Assembly (NCBI RefSeq): GCF_018139145.2
Contig: NC_059473.1
Span: 62,912,707 to 62,976,706 of the forward strand
Source: Gymnogyps californianus
Taxonomy: Eukaryota > Chordata > Aves > Accipitriformes > Cathartidae
DNA length: 64,000 bases
Reading direction: 5' to 3'
How positions within the stretch are numbered: position 1 is the first letter of the stretch; every line of letters starts with the position of its first letter. The position numbers and the translations under genes were made by a program. The notes under the pieces were generated by a model. That model saw only the letters and a program-made list of their open reading frames with translations. It had not been told where the DNA came from and searched no databases. Shown piece after piece: positions 12,481 to 24,719 of the stretch.

Positions 12481-15400
12481 CTGTGAGCATTCACAAATCT
12501 AGAATGAACTTTCAGAAGAATCAATACAAGGAACAAAGACCCAAAGCAGTGGTGAATATTAAGGTTCACTACTACAGAGAACATCAGGAAGGGCAGAAAG
12601 TTAGTTTCAGAAACAGCAAGCACTGCCCTTTTTAAAAAAAATAACTAACACAAACGCACAAATAAGAGCCACAGAAATAATCTTTCAGAAACCATGCATC
12701 TTTTCCCATGACACTACCAAACCTTCTTTGATACCTTCAAGAGCCATAACCCCGGCTGACAGGTTTTTAGGGACTCCTAGATCTACAGGCCTTCCAACAC
12801 TTTTGGAATCTTGCCTTCACAGCAAGAGTTCAGACTTACATGATGGAAACTGACCCTATACATCCCTTTCCTCTCCAACACTGCTGTCTTTTGGGGTCCC
12901 AGAACAGATGCGAAGTTCTGCTGAGATAAAAATACCTGCCCATCAGACAAGAAATAAGGCCAGTTACATATCCCAGATTAAACATGCAGATTGATCCAAA
13001 TACTATATCAGACAGTGCCACACTGCCTTTCTAAACACTAATCTCCTCCCCTCACCCACCCCCCAACATTAAAACTAGGAATGCACCATTTTAAATCAAG
13101 ACCAGAGCATATACACCATTCAAAACACCAAATGGGCTACATAAATGCCCCCAAAAGTCTGGATCCAGCCTGTAAACTGCCAACACAGGAGATGCAGCTC
13201 AGCAATCCACACTGCCACTAGAATCTCTTCTTGGCCAGATGCCTGCCAGGGAACTCATCATCCACTTGCTGAATGCCAGATAGCGACTGTGTAATGGTTG
13301 AGCAGCATGAGTCACATATCCAGCAGTCATGTTCAGGAGGAAAGCACAGGAGCACTTAATGCCAGGTGGCTGTGGCAGCAAGAGCAGGAAGCAAAGTGTT
13401 TTAAAAATGAGAAAGAGTAAAATAGAGAGGTATGCTAAAAACACCCCACTCAGAGACAGTCATTCCTCCCTCCCCACTCCTTTCCTCTGGTCAGGGGATC
13501 TGCTATATATATCAGCTTCCCTATCCACTCTCTCCCAGTAGAAAGAAACTAACAGAAATGATGAACAAAATAAAGTAGATGGGAGAAGAACGAAATGATG
13601 AAATCACAAATATTTCTTCACAATGGAGAAGCCAAAATGCATCCCAAGCCTCAAGATTCTTTAAATGGATGAATTATCTGCAAAGCTAAGTGGATTGCAG
13701 GTCTCTATGGCATTGGATGTTTGGTAATGATCACACCACATTTACTGCTTTTATTATTTGTTGAGCACATGTAAGCTAAAATGAGTGAGAATGTTGTTTT
13801 ATTTAAGAGTTTGTAAACTGCAGCTACTTCTCAAGAAGTATGTCAGGTGCAAAGCTAGAGACGCAAAAATAAATGGCAGAGTAGAACTACCAAATTCATC
13901 CCCAAATTCCCATGACTATAGGAAAAAAAAATGCAAAGAGGATAAATATTTCAGAGTTCAGCTAAGTTTAAGGCTTACTTCTGTTCCTGACTGCGCTTCG
14001 TTGCACTGGCTTCCCGAAGTTCACAGATTGCCCTCGAAAACTAGCACCAAAATGAATAGGACTGGGACACAAACAGGAGAGACAGAACTGGACATAAGCT
14101 GGTTATTATAGAGGACCCTGCTCACCACTGACTTCTGACTTTCCAGCTGTAATCTCCAGAAATACTGGCTATTTTTGAAAGGCCAGTGTGAAATACCAGA
14201 GCTTTTGCAGTAATGAACATAGGAACTGCTACCAACACAAACAGGACTTGGAAACGCTCAGCACCTCTGAAATCCAGAACTCTTATCTCTCCGATTAGGC
14301 ACCCAGAACTGGTGCCCTGAAGGCTTGAGCCTGTACCTCCATTCAATTTCAATTACTTTCTGCAACTTTTAGGTACAGAGACGCACAGTATACAGATACG
14401 CTGAAGAGATAAGTAAGCATTTGGAAAGCCTTTCTGTTTCTTCTTTGAAGGAATGCAAACTACATCGGTTACTATGCCAGAACGCCTCACTCATCAACAT
14501 GTCTCATGGCCATTACTTTAAAGTCCACAGGGGAAACTTTAAACTACCATGAACAGCAATTTATACTATTGAGAGTCTTGCCTATGCATCTTCTTCTGCA
14601 CTCAGCCACATTCCTCTGGGAGTAAAGAGAAAACAGCCACACAAGCTCCACAGAACAGCTCAAACTCAAGTCTGCAGTGATGCTTCTGCTACACTGACAA
14701 AAGGGCAAAAAAGTATATTTTGCCATTGTTCTGGTCAGAAGAAAAGTAATGACAGGGTAGCAGTAAGACCTGGAAATTATAGGAAATGTCTCAGAACTAT
14801 GAGAAAAATCTCTTCAGGATAATAAAAAAAAATTCCTAATGAAGAATGGCAGGGATGTGGTAAGAAATTCTGTATATAAGACTCCAGCAACACCAAAACA
14901 CAACAGCTAAACTACCCACCAAGCCACAGCCTCCCTCAGAACTCCCAACCAACCTCCTCTTTGCAGCACCAAGTCCATGCTGATAGAAAGCCACCCAGTT
15001 TTACAGAGCCTCTAAGGCATGACTTAATTACATAAAGCATTCCAAGAAACTCTGGTAAACCCAAGTTTTTTCAAAGTGGTATGTGACCAGCAAGCACTGT
15101 CTAGCCTCTTATTTTATTCTCTGGTAGGTAGATAATCCTTATGAGTATTAAACTGCTCTGATCAAACATTCTTTTTCAAGGCTTATTTTCTTGTGTCTGT
15201 TCAGTTGCCTTTTATGGATCATATTTCAGCCTCTAAAATCACAATGGAGAAACTGGCCAGGAATTAGCTAAGGAGAGAGACTTCTTCAGTGTAGGTTGTT
15301 GGCCTTAGGGCAGAATTTGTCATCTTGAAAATACTGAAGTGAATGTGGCCCAACTTAGTAGCAAACAATTGTTTGCCGGCAGACAACGTTAAGGTCTCTT

Positions 15401-16475
15401 AAGCTATTTTCCATGTGATCAATTCACCAATTAAAACACCAGCACATCAATTCCTTTTATCTAATTCATTATTTGTAAGTTATCCATCCAGCCTCGTTAA
15501 GCACTTAGTATATATCCAATCTTCACAACACCTGTTCAGAGACAAACATCATCGTACTAGACAGGCAACAACAGACCAGTTACCAATGGGTTATGTGACT
15601 CTCTCTTCTCAAGAATTCACAGGACATCTATGGCAAAGCCTTGAACTGACTTAAGGTCATTTCCATCCTGGTCCACTTTAATATTCTTTGCTATTTCATA
15701 CCCTTGCTCAATACACTGATCACAAGTTAAAGTACTGAAAAAGCACACACATATTCCTATGTCAAGGCAGTGCTGACACGACTCTGTGGGAAATTCCATA
15801 TATGTTCGAGATTTGTATTTCTTTAGGAAGTGAGACATTTAAATAATGCCCCTCACTAGAATTAATATGCCAGGTCATTAACTGCGATTTGGATTCATAA
15901 GTCCAATTAACATCAAAGGAAGCTGAACAGCAAAATAGTCTCATTTAGCTCCCTGAAGACATACCCAACAGATCTCTATCAAACTAATTTAAGAATGACA
16001 TTCCAGGTTGAATGTCCAGTCACTGCACTCCCTTGGGGCAAAAGTACCCCAGGTGCTCCCAAACACAGCAGGCACATGCTATCTAAACTGCTACCAGACA
16101 AGTGCTGGAAACAGCTCCCATACAAATGCTACAGCTGAACCCCCTAACTAATTGCACAGACTTCAGGGAACTATAATGTGGCCTGCCCGGTGTTCAGTAA
16201 CAGAGGCCCAACACAAGAGAGGAAGCTATGGATAGGTCAGGAGCAAGCCAGAACATAGAATTAATCTACCCCAACAGTTTTGTGGAGATAAGTATGTAGC
16301 TGATATAACACATGTAAAAAAACCTTGAGCTCAACTAGTCACAGTCTGAGGAAATGCAAAGAGATATCTTGTCCTCCCCATTCTCACGCTAGGATCATGG
16401 TCTTAACAGAAAACATTATGAAGAACCTCTACTCATCTAGAACTGTGGAGTCAAAAGCAGCAAATGGCCTTTTAT

Positions 16476-16479
<4 letters not shown>

Positions 16480-16508
<29 letters not shown>
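16480..16508. repeat. 29-base poly-A run
   Basis: There are 29 consecutive A residues on the plus strand (a T run in the ARFGEF3 transcript). A retroposon tail is possible. The preceding 300 bp contain no recognisable cDNA or SINE, and I see no flanking direct repeats, so I call it only a homopolymer tract. Confidence 0.95.
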
Positions 16509-16511
<3 letters not shown>

Positions 16512-17999
16512 TATACAATTTACACGTTCTCATTCTCATGAGCAGACTTCATTCTTCAGTTCCAGAAGGAAAAGAACTTAAGTGAGGGCATGGCAAACCT
16601 GTTAAATGGCAATAACACCAGTTGTGGACTAGGGTTACTTGGTGGAAAGATTATACGTATCTTCACTCTAACTCTAGTATCATGGAATATTCCAGAACAT
16701 ACCCCCAGGCGTTATATGGCAGATTCAAAGCGGATGAGCAGCCAGGGGCTGATCTGTGTTAAAGCAGGTGATACAATCTGCATCTGATAAAGATGAAATG
16801 GTCATGATGTCTCCATCCTGCACCTATCTTGGCTGTATTTCTGGTCATTGCCATTGCTCTATTTTCAAGGCTATTAGTTTACAGTGTTAGGAACAAGCCA
16901 TCACGGTGCTGTTCTTTAACAAATACCAAGCAAAGATGAACTTTTATCTAATTTGCACATCTTGCAGGTGAACTCCAGCCCAAGATGTGGCCCAGTGTGC
17001 TGATCTGGAGTCTGGCAGTAGCTTGTTAGCAGAGAATGAAGAGTAAGCTCAGAGTACTGGTGACAGCAACATGTCCCACACTGTCTGAGGTTTCGTAGCA
17101 GAACCATACCAATGACTGCACAACCAAAGCTTTTATTCAAATTCTCAAGTGCACCCTTAATTTTGTAAAACATCCAGTAATATCGAGTGCATTGTTACTG
17201 ACAAGTCTAACATTAAGAGCTTACTTCATTATAGCTACACCTGTGAAAGTATTAGCTTTATTTAAAAAGATTAGGATTTAGTGGAAAAAAAAACCCAACT
17301 AAACAAATACAACGTTAAGAACATTGGAGGAAGAAGAGAAAAAGGTAGGCTTATCTGTAAAGAGGCAGTAGGCAAGTGAAAAAGGAAGAAATGTGGTAAC
17401 AGCTAACTAACTAATTCATAGGGAATGAGAATAGTACTTAAAAACAGAGAGACCATATACTGTATTAAAGATGAAGGGTGATAAATGGGAAGATAAAGAG
17501 CCAAGTTTTCTGCAACCACAGTGCCAAGTAAACATAATCTAATTCTAATGGAGCTACTGGGAATTACTCATCCAGCTGTTCTCAGCTGCCCAACCTGTGT
17601 TGGAAATGCATGTGTCTGGCGCTGGTCATGTCAGACCTGTGCTACATCCATTCCTCATTGACTTGAGGCCCCTTGTGGACTGCAGCTGACAGGATTTTAG
17701 AGCAGCAAAAGAACTGCTCTTATTCCTTTCCTATTTGGTGACTGCTATGGAATAACTAGCTCTTCAATCCCTAATTTTCCTTGCACAAAGCTGCACCAAG
17801 CATATCTGAAAGGAGCAGTAGGGAGTAATGAGGTGATAAAAATACTCCCAGGAGAGTAATATTGTGGTAAAAAAGTGTCACCTCTGTCAGCTGCTAATGG
17901 CAGATATCTAGGGGGACTACAGGACAGGCCAAATTTATAGCAACACTCCTACATACTCTTATAAACTCGGTCATCTCTGATTAAAGTACTTCTGAATAC

Positions 18000-18260
18000 A
18001 AAGGGGTACCTTTGCATCTGATAGACTTCAATCAATTTCTTCCATGGATTTGTTGAGGTGCTTTTTGAACCCATGCAAAATTTTAGCATCCATTGCATTC
18101 TCTAATAAGGCAAGCCTAAGCGTTTCACATCTTAACTATAAGCTGTGTGAAACAGTGTCCTCCTGTTTTGAACAGTACAATTGCTAGTTTCTTTTGATGC
18201 TTCCTAATGGTTCTGTCAGAAGGGACAGTGAATAATTTTGCCTATTTATTTTCTCCATAG
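18000..18260 (-). mobile_element. Ancient CR1-type LINE fossil
   Basis: The plus strand carries the motif order CTTCCATGGATTTGTTGAG, then TTTTTGAACCCATGC, ATTTTAGCATCCATTGCATTC and GTGTGAAACAGTGTCCTCCTG. This is how old amniote CR1 3' regions read in reverse complement (ATGAATTTGT, TTTTTGAACCC, GCCTCCACAACATTC, GTGTGAAAAAGTACTTCCT). The copy is strongly diverged, much older than those at 1.26 and 48.56 kb, and lies in the sense orientation of ARFGEF3. Boundaries are approximate. Confidence 0.6.
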
Positions 18261-18319
18261 CAATCAGAATTTCCAAAATGAGATCTTAAATAGCTCTACA
18301 AACAAGGGCAGTGCCACCT

Positions 18320-18435
18320 CCCCCATTTTATAGGTGTACAAATGGAGGCAGGAAGAAGGGAGAAGGCTTACTCAAGATAATCTAGCAGGCTAAAGGAAGA
18401 AGTATTATAGAATAGAAGTTCCTACCCAGTGTCCT
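18320..18435 (-). mobile_element. MIR-like SINE fossil
   Basis: The plus strand reads CCCATTTTATAGGTGTACAA, then ATGGAGGCAGGAAG, GGCTTACTCAAGATAATCTAG and CCCAGTGTCCTAGCT. This follows the reverse-complement MIR order (CATTTTACAGATGAGGAAACTGAGGC, then GTGACTTGCTCAAGGTCACACAG, then CCCAGTGC). It is diverged and the boundaries are approximate. Confidence 0.45.
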
Positions 18436-18857
18436 AGCTATATAATACAACGTTTCAGTTTCTAGAATATTTATTTTCAGTAAACAAAAACTGATCTAGA
18501 TTTAAAAGAAAACAAACACACTGAGAAGACCGAGAAGCATCATCACTTATACTGAAGACTGTAATTTAGAAAGAAAACTCTTTAGACCCTAAGACAGCCC
18601 TCCTTTCTAACCAAGTGTCACCATTATAAATACTCATGCCCATTTTAACACGTTTCCTTACATTTCATTCATGGCTAGAGGCCAAGGGCTCATAAGCAAA
18701 TTATCCACGACTACCAGCCTAGATATGTATATCTACAAACTAAAGAAATCACATAGATTCAGCCCCCTCCTCTGTCTACCTCACTTTGAATTCAAATTTT
18801 TACTTCAATTTTACAAATACCCACAGCTCCACAGGATTCGACATTAAATGTTCTTAC

Positions 18858-18909
18858 CTTAGCTGATATGGAGGTATCTTGACAGCAGCATCAGGAGAAT
18901 CCAAGGTTT
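18858..18909 (-). CDS. ARFGEF3: ARFGEF3 coding exon 2
   Basis: On the minus strand a TATACAG acceptor (ending at 18910) precedes 52 nt and a GTAAG donor (18853-18857) follows. The first two bases complete GAA with the last G of exon 1, and the last two (AG) are completed by exon 3. The encoded residues read ETLDSPDAAVKIPPYQLR. The human protein at this place reads ETLGGLDTIVKIPPHVLR as I recall it, so the KIPP core and both exon borders are conserved while the linker varies. The exon continues the N-terminal helical region of this BIG-family protein. Confidence 0.94.
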
Positions 18910-20085
18910 CTGTATAACCAAAGGAAACAACAGGGCTTTTAAAAGAAACTTTTGAGTTCAACCATATTAAGACATCTGGCTACAATTTCTGAACTAACAA
19001 TCCTAAAGTTTATACCTACTGCAGCTGACAGAACAACAATCACTGCTGCTCCAAGTTACCAAAGCTTTGCATGCATCTGTCAGGACACAGGGTGCCCAAT
19101 GAGAAGGCATCAAGTACCATCTTTTCCTCAGTGAACTCCCTTTCACATATCAGCACTTTGGCAGCACATATACTAAAACTGGAACAGTACAGAGGACATT
19201 AGCATGGCTGCTGTGCAAGGATAACACATAACTAATGAAGCAACTCACGGAACATCAAGCTGAAAGGCCAGTAATAAGACAGCAACAGGTATGAACTACC
19301 ACAGATTGCTGTAACTATGTACGGATGAAAAATAAAAATTGCTTTAAATTTTAAGTATCACATTTATGCTGATGTAAGTTAAGGGTCTTGCTGACTAGTG
19401 CTCCAGGTAGTTAGCGTTAAAAGCACTTGAAGTCACAGCTAGTCTCTGAAAATGGATGGATGCTGAAATGTACGTAAGCTCATATTCCCTTAAAAGAAGA
19501 ACTCATTTTATTGAACATTATTTCCATTATACAGCAAGGATAAAAGAGCTCATGGAATCCAGTCAAAAAAAATCCAGCTTTTAAAAATAGGTGCCCGAAC
19601 GTAAGCCAGCAGGGAAAACTGCACTGGAGATTTTTTTACGATGATTTAGGAAGGGAGGGGGAGCTTTTAGAGAAGAGACACACACACAGCCCCCAACACA
19701 CACAGAAACTGATAGCTACTGATACCCGTATCTGCCTCGCAAGACCCACGAAGCAGACCCAGGAGGTGAGGGTGGCGAGAGACACGGATGCTCTCCGGGA
19801 CCGCCAGCAGGTGCCACAGCCCCTTCCAGCAGCACGGAGCTCCCGGGCATTTTGAACCGCCTGAGGCACTCCGGTCCCTCCCCACCCGCCGGAGGCTCAC
19901 TGGCCAGCGCGGAACAAGTTTGTTGAGGTCTCCCTGCCCCCGCCGTTACAAAACCTCTCCATCGGAAGCTCCTGCCCCGCACCGCTACGGGCAGGGCCGG
20001 GCCATGCCCCGCTCCGCTCCCCCGCGGGCAGCCCGGCCGCAGCGAGGTCAGCCCGGCGCCGCTGCCCGCGCCCCCCGCCCCTTAC
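18910..20085 (-). other. ARFGEF3: ARFGEF3 intron 1 (1.2 kb)
   Basis: This is the short first coding intron. It contains a U6 snRNA pseudogene at about 19151-19245. Its 5' part runs into the CpG island from about 19750 upward. The donor is GTAAG at 20081-20085. Confidence 0.88.
19151..19245 (+). pseudogene. U6 snRNA pseudogene
   Basis: The stretch CTTTGGCAGCACATATACTA, followed by AAACTGGAAC, TACAGAGGACATTAGCATGG, TGTGCAAGGATAACACATAA and ATGAAGCAACTC, is a near-complete copy of the spliceosomal U6 RNA. Differences include GAAGATTAGC becoming GACATTAGC, CCCCTGCGC becoming CTGCTGTGC, and a disrupted 3' end. No T-run terminator follows the end, and I saw no clear U6-type proximal element and TATA box upstream. 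It therefore looks like a dead retroposed copy rather than an expressed gene. It is antisense to ARFGEF3. Confidence 0.88.
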
Positions 20086-20170
20086 CGATGGCCCAGGTGC
20101 AGCTCTCCTTGATGGCCCTGTGCTTGCTCCCCGACGCCTCCTTCTGCAGCTTTCGCAGGATTTCTTCCAT
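20086..20170 (-). CDS. ARFGEF3: ARFGEF3 coding exon 1 (start codon)
   Basis: The ATG at 20170-20168 is in a strong context (AAG ATG G). It is followed by MEEILRKLQKEASGSKH and RAIKESCTWAI, which matches the human N terminus as I recall it with a few conservative changes (for example HR for YK and I for L). The exon holds 28 codons plus one base and ends at the GTAAG donor (20081-20085), with the split glutamate codon completed in exon 2. The protein is a large (over 2,000 residues in mammals) relative of the BIG1/BIG2 Arf exchange factors acting at Golgi and granule membranes. Only its first 72 residues are encoded in this window. Confidence 0.96.
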
Positions 20171-20222
20171 CTTGCCTCCCCCGGGATCCTCGCGTAGCCG
20201 CGGGGGCAGAGAGGCAGGCGGC

Positions 20223-20255
20223 GAGGAGGAGGAGGAGGAGGAGGAGGAGGAGGAG
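20223..20255. repeat. (GAG)11 trinucleotide repeat
   Basis: There are eleven perfect GAG units on the plus strand, about 50 bp upstream of the ARFGEF3 start codon. On the transcript strand this is CTC/UCC, probably inside the 5' untranslated region. It faces a complementary (CTC)7 tract at 20415-20435. Confidence 0.97.
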
Positions 20256-20414
20256 CAGGGCGGTCCGGGCGGCAGAGCGGTGCCGGGGCTGCCCCCGCCG
20301 CGGCCGTGCCTACGCGGGGACGGTGCGCGGCACCCCGCTGCCGACCCGCCGCCGCTGATGAATCACGCCGAGTTCCATGGCGGGGACACGTCAGTTGTTG
20401 CCGCTGCGGAGTCC

Positions 20415-20435
20415 CTCCTCCTCCTCCTCCTCCTC
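20415..20435. repeat. (CTC)7 trinucleotide repeat, inverted relative to (GAG)11
   Basis: There are seven perfect CTC units on the plus strand. They are the exact reverse complement of part of the (GAG)11 tract 159 bp away, so the two could pair as a stem of up to 21 bp in single-stranded DNA or in a transcript that spans both. Confidence 0.95.
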
Positions 20436-23400
20436 TCCCACCCCGGGCAGGCCCCGGTGGCGCAGCCGGGCTGGGGCCAGGCCTGGCCCTGCCTGCCGCG
20501 GGCACAGCCCGGCGGCTGCGGCCTCCCCCCGCCCCGGGAGGGCGGGGAGCCCCTTCCCGGCGCCGGGGGGAGAAGCGGCAGCGACTGCCGCCGGCCGTGG
20601 AAGGCCCGGGGAGCGGAGCCGGGGACGGCGCCGCCGGACCTGGACCCTGCGGCGGCAGCCGCCCCCGCGGGAGGAACACGGCGCGGGCAGGCGGCGGGCG
20701 GGCTGCGGCCTGGCCGGTTGCCATGGCGACCGGCGGCCCCGCCGGCGGGCGGGGGCCGCCGGCAGCCCCTGCCTGCCTGCCCCCAGAAAGCGGGAGGGGT
20801 GGGCTTGGCGTCTGCCTGCGGTTTAGGCTCAGCGGTTCCAGCCGGTGGACTCGCGGGGTCGGGCGGCATGCCCGCGTCCGGGGTTGGGAGACGCTTTCTG
20901 GGCTTTGCGGGGCTGAGGCGGGGGCCTGTTCTTGGGCCTGTCCGGCCGCCCCACCGCCCCGCTGCTGAGCGCGGCCTGGGCCTGCAGGGCTGGGGTCCTG
21001 TTCCCCAGCCCCGCCAGCCCGGCGCTCCTCTCCCTGCAGCCCTGCCACAGGGCTGCCCCTCTCTCCCGCAGCGTCCTGCGGAGCCACACGGGGAGGGACG
21101 CAGGCAGTCAGGGCTGCACACCAACGTGTGTGCAGGCACTGGTCATCCTCTGAAATCAGTGGGATCAAATGAATGGCTATGAGCCCTGCAGGATCTATGC
21201 CTCTCTCCCCAGCTGGCAGGTGCAGAAGATCATGACTCAACTGACTCGCCTGTGCCTTGAGAAGAACACACACCCCTGTGTCCCTGCAACAAGCCAGCCC
21301 TCCGGAGAGAGAAGAGCCATTCTGCTAGCTCAGACCTTCCTCCTCACGCCCCAGTTGCTTTCTGTCCAGCAAAACTTCTGCCTTCTTCAGTTTGTTGTTT
21401 CCTTGCCTTATCTCTAGGATATGCTACTTGCCCTTTTTGTGACTGCATCAGTTAGTGTTAATTGAGTGTTTTAATGCTGTTGTCTTGTTGCAGAATCTCT
21501 CTCAAAAGATACAAGAGCACCAGCAGGCTAGGAAGAGAAGACAACAACAGATAAGAAAGACAGTCCAGGTAGCAGCTGGCAGTATTAGCAGTTATGTCTC
21601 CTACTGCTAATTGGAAGAGTACCAATTGCGAATTACCAGACAGAATATTGGCACCTGGTGAATCAGTCATAGCATTTCCCATAGGATATTGGGCTTTCAA
21701 AGGCTGTCCCTTATCCAAATACTTACAAGGGCTGATCCTGCTTGTGTTCGGAAGTATAATGAATGCATAATCATAGTTGCATTTTAAGGCCAGAGTGTAA
21801 AACTTGTGTCTGAAGAAAAGGATTTAGAATGATACCAGAAAGGTCTGGAGATGGATAGGGAATGCCTAGAGCTACAATACTAGGATTAAAAAAAAAAATA
21901 ACAAATTCTAACAGAAAGACCATTAAGCTTCAGATTCCAGGGTGTAAACCAGCCTCTAATAAACTGGAAGTAGTTTCCCAAAGTTTCTTGTCTCTGACCA
22001 TGCTCCGCCACCTTCCTTGGAATGAAAAACTGGTAATAGCTAGTGGCCAGGGTTGTCAGTGAACCATGATGCTGTAAGTCAAGGCTCAAGTTGAAGTGAT
22101 GATGAATTGTTCCCCACCTATGTGCTTCCTCTTTATTCTGTGAGGTGCTTAGTGGAAATGACCATGGGGGTCATTTTCTGTCTTTTCAAGTCTTTGATTT
22201 TTTTTTTTTTTTCTGGGGGGAAAACAACAAAAAGGAGTGTGATGGTGTTTGAGGTATTTTTAATGTAGAAACGATGTACCAGAGATCATTTGGACCTGTG
22301 AAACGCTAAAAGATAAATACGTATCTATTCATAGTAAATAATTAATTGCTTATTTTCAGGAAGCCACTGATGAAACTGAATTAATTTTTAATTTTAGATT
22401 ATTTTCTAGCTATATGCATCATCAACTCACTAGTTAATTTCTCTGTGGTCTCTACAGGAAGCCCTTTGCAGCTGAAATCTTTACCAGAGCTACAGTGTTT
22501 TCATACGTGCTGATGTCACTGAATCAAGATGTGCATTTATTTGTGTTTCACTCACTGTCCAATGGCTTCAAGCAAAATGGATTCTGTGCTGCTAAACACT
22601 TTTTCCCAGTAGTTATGTCAACAGAGTGAGAGAAACAAAGGTCATGTTCAGGCTCTCTAGAGCATCTTAAGGTCTGCCTAAAAGATTATGCAGATGGAAA
22701 AACAAGTAAGCCATGATGAATCTTCCTGAGCAAATGTATGTCAGAGCACCATGAGTCAGCTTGCTGACACTTTTCATGTGAGGCCCTCCATCTCCAAATG
22801 AACAGGAGTCCATCAATCCTTGTCTCTGTTGTCTATAGTAAGCACATAAATACACAGTAACCATGTCCTGCTGGAAGTTGGTCTCTGCACTTTGTGCAGG
22901 GAGGAGGTCACATTTAATCATGCGCTTTGGGCTCCCCTTCAAGGCAAGTGGCCTAGAATGTTACAAGATCTGGAAGTCCGGGTACAGAGTAGGGATGATG
23001 GTGAAGAAACCTCCTATATTCTGCCATGAAGAGACAACTAAACTTGCTACAGTCATGCTTACAGCTCTTAAGTCCTCCTTGCCATGTCCTGGCTGTTGAA
23101 AGCCAGCAGCCTTCTGCAGTGGTAGAGGCTACCTAGGACTCAGCTCTGATGATCCCCTGCACAGCTCAAGCCGTGTCCAACTGGAAGTCAGAAGGATCCT
23201 ATGCAGATCTGGTATCTGCAGGATGCAGGGGTTACGGATCACTAAGATGCAGTTGCAGATACGCAGAGTGCTTTTGTGACTCTCACCTGGCAGTGCTACT
23301 TATCTTTTGCATTATGTGAATGCAGATTATATCCCAGGATATATCCACAGCTCTGAACACAGCCAAGAAGTGTGTAAGCAAAGCCAAGGTACTCAAGATA

Positions 23401-24719
23401 CCCAGAGTAATGGAGTTGTATTAGTACAATTCTCTGTCTAGGCTAGTAAGCAGAGTTAAGGAGCAGCATATGCTTGCCTTCAGAGATCTCCATGCTACTA
23501 TGGCTCTGCTTCTTCCAGTAGCCAAGGAAGGCAATATGTGGTGCTAGTTTAAATCTCTTCCCATAGCGTATAGCCATATTGCCCATGCACACCCCTGTCC
23601 TGTCACTCTAGTGCTTTGAGATCCTAAAAAAGAACCAAATGTACAGTGGAAAAGTATGAGACAAAGGCATGTTAGACTGTGAGATAATCATATATATTTG
23701 CTATTAGTCATTATCACCCAAGTATTACCTGTGCTTTGGCCATTTTAACAATATGCTTGGTCAAGATCTCATTGTACACTGCAGATGCTGGACAGTGTGG
23801 ACGAAAGAGATGGGCTGTGTCTCTGAGAAGAAGATCTGGAAGTTTAGTTATAAAATACTAAGAAATGCCCTCTAATGACAGGAAAAACACCTGGTTCCAT
23901 GGTTCAAAAATGGTGCTTAGCCAGATTTTTCAGAATTACTCTTTTCCCAGAAGCACCCCCATGACTGGACTGACCAGACTTGCAAAAGAAGCTTGGGCTC
24001 GGTTTGCCTCAGGAAGCTCTGTACGTGTGACTCCCCTTATGTAGGACAAATTGCTCAAAAAACTTGAAGTGAAGGGGGCTGTAGCTGGAACATGGGCTCA
24101 CCAGCACCTTCGTGACACCTGGTACCAGAGTAAGGGACCCTTCCTTCCCTCTCCCAGAGGGCAGCAAGACACGGACAAGCAAGACCCTTGTCGGGGTTTG
24201 TTTTCAGTTTTGGTTGTCTGGACTGTAACCACATCATTGATGATAGGGTGGCATCTGTCATTGTTTGCCTGATTACACAGTGAGTTACCGGAGGCTAGCA
24301 GAGTGCTCAGTGAAGTCGTTCCTGAGCAGGTGCTGCTTTCTGCACCCTCCACAGCATGACCTTGCTGAACAAAGGCAAAGCACTGCAAAGCACAATGACG
24401 ACGGGTGCTGCTGAACGCAGGGATTACAGAGTTAGGGAGAAAAACCCTCTGGAGTGGGAGCTGTGAATGAAGCTAGCATATATTCAGCACTGTCTGTTCA
24501 ACATAACCTTACATCATTTATTCTGTAAAGAACAGTTGAAGCAAAAGTAAAGTCTTGAGATCCATGCCAGGATAGAAATAAGAGACAAGACTCTCTGGCC
24601 TTGCTGAGACGTACTTTCTGCAAAGACAGATGAAAAGCAAAAATCCCCTTAACTGCCTTCAGTCTACCATAATCTTCTCATTTCCCTGCAGAATTGCAAA
24701 GGCAATTGAAGAGGGTATC

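Larger units (their letters stand above)
3278..18857 (-). other. ARFGEF3: ARFGEF3 intron 2 (15.6 kb)
   Basis: This large intron lies between the conserved exons 2 and 3. It is AT-rich and mostly featureless. It contains an A-run followed by a 14-base G run (5938-5966), a (TA)n stretch (about 7928-7950), MIR-like fossils (about 8120-8215, 11975-12045, 18320-18435), a 110-bp internally deleted LTR (12371-12480), a 29-base A run (16480-16508) and an ancient CR1 fossil (about 18000-18260). Several open frames on the gene's own strand (8415-8699, 10855-11142, 15617-15944) are at chance length and match no family I know. Confidence 0.85.
19930..21100. promoter_or_regulatory. ARFGEF3: CpG island at the ARFGEF3 promoter and first exon
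   Basis: This block of about 1.2 kb is very rich in G+C and CpG within an AT-rich neighbourhood. It covers ARFGEF3 exon 1 and the sequence upstream of it. All six frames stay open for long stretches because stop codons are rare in such composition; the apparent frames of up to 464 codons are not genes. I see no clear TATA box, as is usual for CpG-island promoters, so the start site probably lies somewhere in 20.2-20.9 kb on the minus strand. The island could also drive a divergent transcript to the right. Confidence 0.85.

Noticed and set aside
14870..14900. TATATAAG motif suggesting a promoter
   Set aside because: It is an isolated TATA-like string in AT-rich intron DNA without a CpG island, CCAAT box or downstream exon.
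15617..15944. Minus-strand frames with several N-glycosylation-like motifs
   Set aside because: There is a stop directly before the first ATG, and the two frames would need a frameshift. The length is at chance level and no family is recognised.
16180..16508. Poly-A run as the tail of a processed pseudogene
   Set aside because: No coding similarity, poly(A) signal or flanking duplication is seen upstream of the run.
19788..21273. Very long open frames (up to 464 codons) on both strands
   Set aside because: They lie in the ARFGEF3 CpG island, overlap each other in all six frames, and consist of low-complexity Pro/Ala/Arg/Gly. The only supported coding sequence there is exon 1 of ARFGEF3 at 20086-20170.
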